Positions 34,828 to 44,783 of a DNA stretch of 64,000 nt are shown here, piece after piece. A program made the position numbers and the translations under genes. Location: the NCBI GenBank assembly GCA_000827265.1, contig KN834791.1, positions 93,984-157,983 of the forward strand, read 5' to 3'. This DNA is from Collybiopsis luxurians FD-317 M1. Its lineage: Eukaryota; Basidiomycota; Agaricomycetes; Agaricales; Omphalotaceae. The notes under the pieces are model-generated. The model was not told the origin of the DNA and did not search any database. It was given only the letters and a program-made list of their open reading frames with translations. Numbering within the stretch: the stretch's first letter is position 1; each line of letters begins with the position of its first letter.

Positions 34828-34921
34828 CATCAGGAAAAATAGGGTAGCCTAGGTAAACTAAGTGCTTGAAGTGTCCTATTCTTCTTAGGTTTCCTGAGGT
34901 CCAACCCTATTTTTCCTGATG
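34828..34921. mobile_element. 94-bp MITE, CATCAGGAAAAATAGGGT termini
   Basis: Terminal inverted repeats of about 18 bp (CATCAGGAAAAATAGGGT and complement), flanked by AA on both sides. It shares its ends with the element nested in Gag, so the two define a small family with 2-bp duplications. Confidence 0.75.
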
Positions 34922-35019
34922 AATATATTTATATATATATTGCATCATGGCCCTCTACCAATATACACTCCCATTTTTATCTTTAGTTACAAATTATCTG
35001 AGTGCCCATTACCCTTGAA

Positions 35020-35326
35020 GGGTAGTGTTGGGGAGGGTCAGTCACTGACCCATGGCCCAACCCAACCCAGCTTGGGTCAGGATTGGGTTGGGCTGGATCA
35101 AGGGCCTGGGCCAGGATTTCGCTGACCCAATTACTTGGGTCAGAAGTAAAATAAAGTTTGGCTACATATACTTATTAAATATGTATTTTATAAGAAATGT
35201 ACATGATATATCTGGTGATTTTAAGTGCCTTACCTTCTCCTTTCACCTTATGCAAGATGGGCTGACCCAGGGCTTTGACCATGACCCAGCCCAACCCGGT
35301 CCAACCTGACCCTCCCAACACTACCC
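35020..35326. mobile_element. 307-bp MITE with GGGTAGTGTTGGG termini
   Basis: Inverted ends GGGTAGTGTTGGGGAGGGTCA with few mismatches. Inside, the CCCAACCCAACCC and GGGTTGGGCTGG blocks add further inverted symmetry. Flanked by AA on both sides. No coding capacity. Confidence 0.7.
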
Positions 35327-35475
35327 AATGGTCTGTGCTCAATTATGGCTGTTAGATAACATTGCAATATTGTTCAGCTGCTCTGCAGACTGTTTCATAT
35401 ATGCATCCATTTTATACATAAATGGTCTGTAGCTTACACAAATAATCATCTATCCTTGTTCTTGTACCCCCATGC

Positions 35476-35944
35476 TGTTGAAATGATATTAGCACTTACA
35501 ACTATCATGCTAGATCACTTGATCAATATTAGTTATATTTAGTACTTACACTGATCAAGATCAACATGTGTATATTGTTTCACTTACATCCATACTCGAT
35601 TGTTCGTTAATTGTTATCTCATAGCTACATTTATGCTATTCATCAGTATTATTAAAGTATGTCATATAGTGTACTGCTTACTTGCTGTACTATGATCTAG
35701 GGTTCATTATGCTCTGATATCTTTACATGTACATGTTTTAGGGTATGATGTATGTTGTTATAGGGTTTAGTAGCTCTAGTATAAATACTGTAGCACTACT
35801 CATATTACAGACAATTCACATAGTTTCTAACTACTTGAATACTCACTTCACCTCACAGCTCTAGCAGCTAACTCTCTCCTCTCTACTTTCATACACACTC
35901 AGTGAGTAAGTTATAACCACTCGGATCTGACTGCTGTTTTGTCA
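35476..35944. mobile_element. Solo LTR, 469 bp, target duplication CATGC
   Basis: Begins TGTTGAAATG and ends TTTTGTCA, the TG...CA form of an LTR. It is flanked by the perfect 5-bp duplication CATGC (35471-35475 and 35945-35949). A TATAAATAC promoter-like box lies at about 35780, followed by a pyrimidine-rich leader, as expected of an LTR. The TGTTGAAATG start is usual for Copia-type elements. No internal region is present, so it arose by recombination between LTRs. It ends about 45 bp beyond the stop codon of the next gene. Confidence 0.8.
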
Positions 35945-35989
35945 CATGCTGGGATCCCTCCTCTGTTGAGGTTGTATTGATGGTGTCTT

Positions 35990-37736
35990 CTAACAATGGC
36001 AACAGGTAGAATGTATGGGATGCGGCACAGATTCATGCGGCAGCAGGTGTGGTGGAGAAGCATCATGGGCTTCTAGTTGGAGAGTCACTATGTGTGAGGT
36101 ATGCAGCCCTGAACTTGCAATCTTATGAAGGTTAAAAATGAGCCGCGATATCATGGTAACAGAAATGCTGCGCAGAGTGTATATTTGAGAATTTGATAAT
36201 GGGCAAAGGAAGATAATACCTGCTGGCAAATGTAGTCAATGTGGACCGTACGTATGGCTGGATTGTAAACAATGCATCAATTTTTGTAAACTTTTGTGAA
36301 AGCTACACCAATCATACTGTAGGAGACTGAAGGAGAGTTGAACAAAAATCGCTGAATAATTTTTGATTGAATTGATACTCACATAATAGAGTGATATGTT
36401 AATCTGAAGAGTATTTGAGAATGGTTTTCTCAAGGAAAAGGATTTGAGACCAGCACTTACCACATTGGCAAAAGTCATGACGCTTCAATGCGAAGGGGAT
36501 AGGCACAGTTAATTCAGTGTATTCAGCATGTCTGCCCATCACGAACTCACCCAAAATATACAGATCCTATAAGGGTGTAAAGTGACAGTTGACATATCAA
36601 TCAACATAGGGAATATCTTGGCTTACCATCGCGAAGAATGATCATCATCAAAGGCACCTTGATTTGCTGAAGTACGCGCAGTTCGTGGCGGGTTTTGTAC
36701 GCTCGATAGATTGTCATAGCAAATAGTGTTAAATCATACAGAAACAAAGCCTCCCAAGCAGCTGCAATTTCTATCGAGCAAGTTGGCATTTAGTACTCTT
36801 GTGCTTGGTAGCAACGTACTGATGGATCTGTAGTACAATTAATTGTATAATGCAAAGGGAGAGGTCACACTAGGCCGCAGTAGACGATAAGGAGCATACG
36901 TAGTAAATGAAAGTTGTGTATGGCACCCTATCGGGGTCTGGCCCAAAAATACTGAAAACTATAAAAAGCTCCGAAAAATGCAAGCTCAGAGGATCAAAGA
37001 AAGACTTACAAGTGACAATGCCATCAATATACCCCCGATGGATATCAGAGCTGTAAGGACACGCTTACTGCGATTATACACGGCATATATGCGCATGGAA
37101 AGGAGTACTATGTTTGGAGAGGTTATCATTCAAGAACTTGGATCTAATGTAATGTATCCTACCGCTGATTATGATCTGAGTTGCGACAAGCAAACCTTCG
37201 CGGAAGCTAGCAAAGGGATGACAGCTGACAAAATTGTCAACTTCCAGTTGACATAGTTTTAATGCAAAGTATTCTGCACCTCTTTCATTTGAAAAGTCAA
37301 ATCATATTTAGAATGAAAGGAAAAGAACCAACTGATTTTGGGAGGTGGGTGGAGAAGAGCGACACGGTCACAATAATGTTTCCCAGCGCCGTCAAGTAGC
37401 GACTGAGGAAGAAAAGGACTGTGTTGAGGCGTACTGGGTGTTTCCACAAATGCTGGATTTCATCCCCTACGATTTCAAGAACTTTAAATCCTAGTAGTAT
37501 TGATATTGACTGAGTGGTGAATATACATACCGAGTGTCAACAGATGGTCCCAGTACATGAAGGCTGAAGTATGCATTGAGATTGAGCTAAAACTTAGAGA
37601 CACAGGAACATACTTATTGAGAATAGATGACAATAATTCTGTATCCTTCTGTACTGAAAGTTATTTAAGTAGAATTTCATTGACATTTAAGCACCCACTC
37701 TTGCTCGAAAGCTTGTTGAGTACTTGTTGAATTCAT
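35990..37736 (-). CDS. DUF6533-like multi-pass membrane protein
   Basis: About ten exons can be chained on the minus strand with in-phase GT-AG introns. They encode the pattern of the agaricomycete DUF6533 membrane proteins: an N-terminus MNSTSTQQAFEQEW; a first helix with FMYWDHLLTLGDEIQHLWKH; LFFLSRYLTALGNIIV; CHPFASFREGLLVATQ; LLSMRIYAVYNRSKRVL; AAAWEALFLYDLTLFAMT; VPLMMIILRDGSVYFG; VMTFANVINISLYY; and the last helix region PYVRSTLTTFASS with ISVTMISRLIFNLHK. Several residues are split across introns yet read through correctly, which argues for a live gene. The junctions between 37.25 and 37.45 kb are least certain. The role is unknown for the family. It sits among mobile elements, with a solo LTR in its 3' flank. 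Confidence 0.75.
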
Positions 37737-38765
37737 AGCTTGCCAAAATCTTGGTTGTAAAAGTCAATGTGTCGAAGGTCCCACTCTAGGCCTTCTTATT
37801 CTTATATCTATACATACTCCTAAGCGCCGAGTGGCTGTTTCAGTGGCGGTTCAAGTTGCAATCTACTTTTACAAGTCTCTTGTAAAACGACTGTCAACTA
37901 TGATTCATGAATCAATGTGTGGCGTTTTTCAAGAATTTATTGGAACGAGTATTAGATCCACGACCACTTCGGATCTCAGAATATTGGGATGACAACGGCC
38001 TCAAGTACCCATTTGTTCTTAATTGAAAATGTCCCTTCCCATGTTTTCCAGCATCTCCGTCCTTTTTTTCTTTTGCAAAATTCATTGAACGCTTATCTCC
38101 GAGATCGGCCTACTTATTGAGAACAGGATTACAATCATGGCAGCACTGCAAGTGCCTGGGATTTCAAAGTTTCTCATCCTGAGTGAGGGTCGGAAAAACT
38201 GCTGGTTTAAGGAAGTAAACGCCATGGCATTTATTACCGTCAATCAGGGGGCATAGAAACTTGTTCAAAATTACTTCATGTCGTGTATAGTTCTCCCAAT
38301 TTGAATAGATATACTTACTTGCGGAATGTGCGTGTGGCAGTACAAGTCCAGAAGAATGAATAAGATGTATTGAACTCTAACAGTCGTCCAAGTCAAAGTT
38401 ACTCAGGGAAGGTTCAAGCACATGACGTGAGAGAAATTGATACATACAGTTGAGAAATAAGCACTAGTATTGAATCGGGTCAATGAGTTCTTGGCTACTA
38501 CTAGAATGCAACATAACTGCCCATAGAAAACCTACAGGCTACCATAAGGACGAGTAACCATCTTTATTTCATTCCGGAGTTGTGACTGGAGACTGATACC
38601 ACAGAATTAAAAATACTAATCATTCAAGCTGGCTTCATTCTTGAAGTTTGACTCGTGAAGCCATGGGGACTTGGGTCACGGGAGCAACTGAAGCATCATG
38701 GACAGGTGGATTGATAGATTCACTATTCAGGTTGTCTGACTCCTGAGCATTTATCGACATTACTA
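37737..38765. other. Stretch without a recognised gene
   Basis: There is one suggestive hydrophobic exon-like piece on the minus strand near 38320-38395 (YILFILLDLYCHTHIPQ before a splice donor), but no chain of exons can be built. It may be a remnant of another membrane-protein gene. Confidence 0.35.
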
Positions 38766-40195
38766 TTAAGACCGGGAACGGACAGCTCACTTTTTGAGTA
38801 AAGCCGTTGATCGGATGGTCGATCGGCATAGCCGCCGATGTCAAGACCCCAGACTCCTCTTGGAGTCACTCCGGAAACCGAGGTAACAGACCGTCAAATC
38901 GGTCGTAAGGCGCTTAATACAGGACCCATTCAACAGGGCAGTGGACGTGACCACTCACAATGTAGAGACGTACTAGAGTATACGCATTATTGGGTAGACC
39001 TTGATATTTAGCAGAGCAAAATCACAATGTAAATTTAAATGAGCGACTACGAAGTATCTACTCAAAATTCTTCATCATCAGGCTCATCGTCGCTGAATGC
39101 AGCATAGATGATATCGGATTCCTTGACAGACCTATCATCCATTACAATCTGATGAAACCCTACTGTAGCATCGTTCAGTATGCGTGGGCGCTGATTGGGA
39201 AGCAGGTCCATGCGGTTGATGTCATTGTCATTTGAGTTCATGCGATGGACTGTCTCTGCATGAGCGCTAACAGCAGCATCAAATTCACCTGTGGCTATTG
39301 CTTCTATTCCAGCCAGAAGACTGCGGTATACAGCCCAAAATGAACGGAATGTGACTTTTGGCCTATGCAGCTGATTATAGACTATGTTGGCAGCTTGATT
39401 GAATGCCAGAGGTGTGAGCTGAAAAACCTCATGGTCGGGTGGCACATACTCCAGTTCAAGCTCATCAATTAAGCTCGGTGGGATGCCCACCTGTACTTCA
39501 CCACTGCGGTTTCTCTTTGTCGATGTTCAGAGAACAGGCAATATTGAACAAGATTAAACTAATCACCTTCTTCATACCTTCAATTCTAGCATTAGAGACG
39601 GGAGAAGGATTAATAGTTTGATTGTGCCACTTCTTTACTTCGGTGTTCTAGGTGTATTTAGCGGCAGGGTGACAGAATACATATCCGTTGTCCTGCTCTT
39701 TCCATTTTTGATCATAGAGCCAGTAAATTCCCGTAGCTGTGTTGAGGTGAACATTTCCAGATCTATTCTGGATTCCCTCAGTCTCATCAGGATTAGCCTT
39801 AGACTCAGTATAATCTGATATATAGTCTGTCTTCTTTGATCGGAACTGAACAGACTTTTGGAAATCTTTGGACTAGTTGAGAAAATAGATGAGGAACAGT
39901 AATTGGGCCTCTCACCGCAGGAAATAATATTCATAGGTACTATAGGAATGCAGCTTTCTGGGAAGTGAGGAGGGTACAGTAGCGGAGGGGGGCAAAGTCG
40001 TACTGCTTGCCGCCCTTAAAAAAATAAGGATTAATACATTCTAATGCGTCATATGATATATTACCTGAGTCACAATTCAGATGATGCTCCGACCAATTTT
40101 GCCGATGGCATGTGAGGTGTCCCGGGTCCATGCTTGATAAGCTGTTCCGATAAACGGCTTTACTCAAAAAGTGAGCTGTCCGTTCCCGGTCTTAA
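38766..40195. mobile_element. 1.43-kb segment bounded by 46-bp inverted repeats
   Basis: The sequence starting GACCGGGAACGGACAGC at 38770 recurs inverted at 40146-40191, with 45 of 46 positions identical. TTAA is present at both outer edges. This is the layout of a DNA transposon or MITE, with TTAA (or TA) as possible target duplication. The interior holds a truncated integrase-like fragment and about 700 bp of unrecognised DNA. No complete transposase is present. Confidence 0.65.
39062..39490 (-). pseudogene. C-terminal fragment of an integrase-like protein
   Basis: A 142-codon frame homologous to the last exon of the integrase-like pseudogene at 44.8-46.5 kb: IPPSLIDELELEYVPPDHEVFQLTPLAF, then FRSFWAVYRSLLAG, the MDLLPNQRPR block and an acidic DDEPDDEEF tail. 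The upstream catalytic part is absent. CpG is not depleted here, so this copy has a different history from the other. It lies inside the inverted-repeat segment. Confidence 0.75.
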
Positions 40196-40416
40196 TACAT
40201 TATAGTTTGATTTCATCGCTCTCATACATATTACTCACATTGCTGTACATACTGCAACTAACCCCGAAATGTGTTATATGTAGTGAATTGGAAACCCCAT
40301 GGCTGGGTGAGCCTAGGCATATTCGGGTCGAAGTTCATCAATTAATTCAGTTGCTATGTGGCCTCAGTCTCTACTACCTTTTCTCTGAACTCACCGCTTG
40401 CTTAACGCACGCCAGA

Positions 40417-40804
40417 ATGCAATTATCTACTGCCTTGCCATGCTGCCTTTGTCGTAGCTGCTTCTGTTTAGTGCTGCCTCCGCCTCGAACCTCGAGCTTC
40501 GCATCACCGATCCTGGTGACCCCGCCAACTTGATCAACGGCCCACCTAATGGTGGAGCAGATAGATGCACCTTTGAACAGCCTGTAAGTTACTCCGCATT
40601 TTTATAGAATTACGTCTCAAATCAGAGCTAATAATCTCAATCTCAATCTAGTGCAATCGCATTCGACTGAACTATCCCAGCAGCACGGTCATTACATCTG
40701 GTGAGTACCTTTACCGACGGACTGCATATGATAGGTACCAGTATGACACCACTGACATCCCTGCCGGAATTCAACTCGAATTCCGAGACGCCTGCTCTGA
40801 CTAG
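40417..40804 (+). pseudogene. Broken third copy of the small secreted protein
   Basis: All three exons of the family are recognisable and end with the homologous DACSD stop. The signal-peptide region has net +2 bp of indels, so the frame is lost. The codon for the first mature cysteine is changed to glycine (AACGGC where intact copies have AATTGC). Exon 2 lacks 4 bp. The TATA box of the intact copies is not found upstream. Non-functional, though CpG is not depleted, so decay was by indels. Confidence 0.85.
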
Positions 40805-41265
40805 TGAGCTTGACTGCAATAGCAACTGTCTTTCAACTTCTGTCTCTCCGGCACATTGACAGGACTTAGTATTCGTGTATGAATAGTGATATAAAGTGCA
40901 AAGTTGCCGTTGGAAGGAAGATGTTAGCATAGTTTTATGCACGTGAATATTTGTTATTGAATATAAACCTGAGATCATCCGAATTCAATGATGAGTAGCG
41001 TACTTAATGATTCAAAAACTGGACACACTCACGGATTCAACTTTGGGATAAGATATTTTGGTCGATGGAACACCCCAATACGGCAGCGAGAACTGGACTG
41101 GCTGAAGTAGTATATGAATGTCAGAGGTTAATGTCCAGTCCCAGTTTCAAGAGCATGGTTTAGGCTTGATTCAGTGCAGGCTTTGGGGAAGACATCAAAG
41201 CTCAAGCTGAAGTTGGAAACAAAATATGGTTTGGTGGATCAGGTGTTGGAAGTTTTTGTCAGAGG

Positions 41266-41588
41266 GCGTCATATTGTGAATAAACCTGACACACATGTTG
41301 CTGTAGATATGTACCCAGAGAGGAATTACACAACTGGAGCATGTACGCTTTCACCCTGATGTTGTTCGCTCTCCCGATAGTTAATTTATTTCTAAATAAA
41401 CACAGTACATATGCATAATTCGGCCTGGTCTGACAGCACGAAGTCTGAATACTTTACAAATGAAGAAAGATCAAAGCGTCGCATATCTCGACAAATCGAT
41501 TCAGTAAACTTCTTTTACTTTTTACTTTACTTTACTTTGTAATAATGATCCTTAGCTATACACGTCATTACGAATGAATTACTAGATA
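41266..41588 (+). repeat. Long direct repeat, left copy
   Basis: About 325 bp nearly identical to 49672-50002. The best-matched part runs from CAGAGAGGAATTACACAACT to the end, including the run CTTTTTACTTTACTTTACTTT. It directly precedes M1 copy 2. Confidence 0.9.
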
Positions 41589-42660
41589 CCTGACAGGTTT
41601 GCTCATAGTAAAGACCATGGAACCTGGCGAAGCAGCATTATGACGGTATTGGTAACAACCTGCTAGGGTCATTACACCCGTACAATTGGGTTGAGAGACT
41701 GTCTTAGCCTGTGGAGAAGCTTGGACAGCATACGGGCATCTTCTGAATAACAGCTAAGCTAATCTTGCTGGAAAAAATTACTCACCGACCAATCCTCTAG
41801 TATATCTCAAGAATGCCATTTGAGCAATCTATTAGTAAATTCCTGACCTGTACGAGCCAGATTAGCCTCAAAATTTCTACAGAGGGGCCAGAAGAGATAC
41901 ATACGCGCCTAATCATGTACTTACATGCCGAGTATATGTAGCCAATACGGCGCCGGGCTCGAGCCGACGTTATAAATTCGAGCTCCTATTTTCACAACTT
42001 AATCCACGACTATAACTACGATGTCGACCACGTCCGAGTCCACGCAGACTGAACGGAGAGTTATTTTATATTCTCCAGTGCAGCTTCTTCCTTTTCCATC
42101 TTCCGCGAGGCCGCCATCGATCTCAACTACGGCGATGCCCGCTTCCGCCAGCGTCCAGCCCCCGCCTGATCCACGCCGAAAAACTCTTGTATGGAAGTGG
42201 TTCAATATGGCCCCGCCACGTTGGACTTGGTTCTTTCTGGCCGGTTTAACCATCACCGTACCTTTGGCCATCTGCGCCTATAGAATCCCCACCGGAATAT
42301 CAGCATTCTTGATCATGTATGCAATGCAACTCATCCTCGTCATCACTATAAATTTCACCGCTCTCGCTGAGCACCAGGAGGACGCTCTTTTTATAACATT
42401 CTTTTTCCCTACCTTCGGTTTGTCTGGACTTTTTCGCAACTCGCTTGTAATTAACCTATTTGTTAGGTTTTTTCATATCCTCTACATCTCCCAACCCAAA
42501 CCCATTCTTCGTAGCCGTCCAAGTCCTATTCTCCGCAATTGCGGCTACCCCAGTTTCTATTGTCGCCTTTCTGTTTGCTTCGCGAGTAAGGTTTCAGGAG
42601 GATACCGGGAATGAATCTCGTTTTAAGTGTACGTTCAAACATCATTCCAGTTTGGTTTAG
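41589..42660 (+). pseudogene. M1 membrane-protein family, copy 2
   Basis: The ATG at 42021 (MSTTSESTQTERRV) opens a frame with a proline-rich N-terminus and hydrophobic helices (WTWFFLAGLTITVPLAICAY, FLIMYAMQLILVITI, then FITFFFPTFGLSGLF). Homology to the other copies then moves into a second frame after CTATTTGTTAGG, where one extra T is present (LGFFISSTSPNPNPF, VQVLFSAIAATPVSIV, RFQEDTGNESRFKC). I could not find an in-phase intron that bridges the two, so a frameshift is likely. About 430 bp of upstream sequence is shared with copy 1. Function unknown. Confidence 0.6.
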
Positions 42661-43306
42661 CGTGCTCACCCTTTTGATTAGATTTTATCTCGGACCACGT
42701 ATTTTCGTCACAGGTGCGTCGTTATATTCAACTTATCTCGGTACGCAGTCTTTACCCTGTCTTTCTGCTGCATATGACTTACTATTCATATTAGACTAGT
42801 GTTGATCATGTTTTTAGGCTTCCGCGTCGAGTTAAAAAAGCTTTCGTCAAGCATCTACTTTCTCAGTTTCCTCATTCAACTTCAGATAATAGTTACAAGA
42901 CTATCAATCCGTAATGCAAATGTGTCACTCTAGATTCATACCCTCAAATAATACTGTATCATTACTAGCATCCCACAACACATACCTACGCTGTACTACT
43001 CCTAGTAGCATTCACACAGACACTGGATTATCCTACTTTATTCTTGTTTTCTTGATTTAGATACTGTACAGCAATCGCCATTAACACTCTTGAAACAGGG
43101 TATTCATATTCATTCCCCATGAATCAGAAACACTGGCGATGTCAGGCTTGAAGGAACAAGTGAAGATGCCTCAATGAATGTCGATGAATAGATGATTTTT
43201 TGGAAGGAATATGAGTAATCCCTACGTATAACTTGGCCTGAATGAAGAGTTAATACAGTCCAACAATCAATGATGGTGCGTTCTACCCGTCTTGGAAAGC
43301 GAATTC
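42661..43306. repeat. M1-M2 linker
   Basis: Homologous to 22265-23164, as described there. No gene is recognised. Confidence 0.55.
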
Positions 43307-44447
43307 ATCAGGTCCTCCTCCTTTGTCATCTTTTCCGACTCACTATTCTAAACTCTCTTATCGTGTCTGACAACGACGATACTATTCGGGACAAACGAAG
43401 GCTCTAAACCTCAGCTGTACTTGCAAAGAGCAGTTCCAAGCTTGTCGGACGTCACGAGTAAAAGCCTGGACCATCCGCCGTCTCATCCAACTCATGAAGA
43501 AGAATACGAAGGACTTGAAGAGGATTTGAGGCTGTAGTTCCCGATTGCAAAAAACACAGTGAGTTAGATGTTCACGCTCTCTCCTTCCTTCCTGACTTTG
43601 TCAAGAACCCTCTCTGGCAGTATCCATTCCGACCGACCTCGTCCGTCCTTAGTCGACTGTTGATCGACCGCTTGCTTGAGCTTGCAAGTCGATCAAACCC
43701 GCCCTTGTTCTTGTACTTTCCTCCCTCCCCCCTCCAGTCCTTCCGCTGAAAATGTGCTTGAATCTTATCTCAAATTATTTCTCCAACTTCAGCACATAAT
43801 TGCCATCTGCCGTCGCTTTACTCCACCCTCGAATTCTTCTTGGCCACCAGCTCGGACTTGTCAGACCATGGATTCCCGACCGTTGTTATTAACGGAATAT
43901 CTTGCTCGTCGTGCTCTGCACCACTGCACGGATGTGCGGTGTCGGGTGGCCCTTCTTCGTCATTGACGTGGAACTCGTCTGCGTAAATTAGGAAAACACA
44001 AGTTTTGTGTTGACGGATCCGTCCATCCTCCGTGCACAAAATTTTACAAAACCTTCGGGACATACTCTCTGCAAAATTCGAGCATGTTGATAAGAACTTG
44101 GTAAGACCTAGTAGAAGCTGGTGTTGGTGTGCGTGAGGGCTGGGCTGCAGAAGGACGCGCGGAAAGGTGTGGACGCCCCAGACGAGGAGCACAAAAGGGT
44201 CGGATTTGATCAGGGCTTCACGGATGCCTATAGCAATGCCTAGACTGCGAGCGCTGCCGCTATGATCAACGGGGCAGATGGTTCCATGCAACAGGATCCA
44301 GACGGTTTGCAGAGAAGTCCTACACCGACGCCTCCGCTGTCCTACGGCCCGTTTACCGATTTTTACTCGACAATTCGGCCTATTCCTTCCTTCAACTCGA
44401 CTCCTTTCCATTTTAACTATTCTACGCGGACCACACCTGTTAAGCAC
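43307..44447 (+). repeat. Repeat M2, copy c
   Basis: Closely matches copy d (48450-49608) over its whole length, with many CpG sites retained. Both strands have longish open frames here: 209 codons on minus from 44447, and SPTPTPPLSYG on plus near the end. None is conserved as an open frame in copy d, so I do not call a gene. Confidence 0.6.
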
Positions 44448-44783
44448 GAGAAGGGCCTGCTCATTTCACCACTGATCCGAAACATTGCCGATGTCAAGAC
44501 CCCGGACACATGTGTGAATGTATTGCAAAACCGAGTTCACGGACCGTGAACTCAAAATTTTTGCGACTGGTTATGACCACTTATGACCGGCACCTATTTT
44601 CATCAAAAATCATGTTTAAGTTTCTTCCCATCTTCCTACAATGCGGGGGATCTACCATGAAGGAAGATTAACTGTATATAGTCATTTGTAATAGAAAGAT
44701 GAACATAATGTTAAAAATTTGTGTATAACTGTGAAGCTTTGCATCCCAAAAGCCACATGTTGTTGTAGATGTAGGTGTAGGTG

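Noticed and set aside
36978..37256. 92-codon plus-strand frame inside the DUF6533-like gene
   Set aside because: Antisense to spliced exons that encode recognisable membrane helices.
43818..44447. 209-codon minus-strand frame in M2 copy c
   Set aside because: Frame is broken in the closely similar copy d and matches no family; not conserved as coding.
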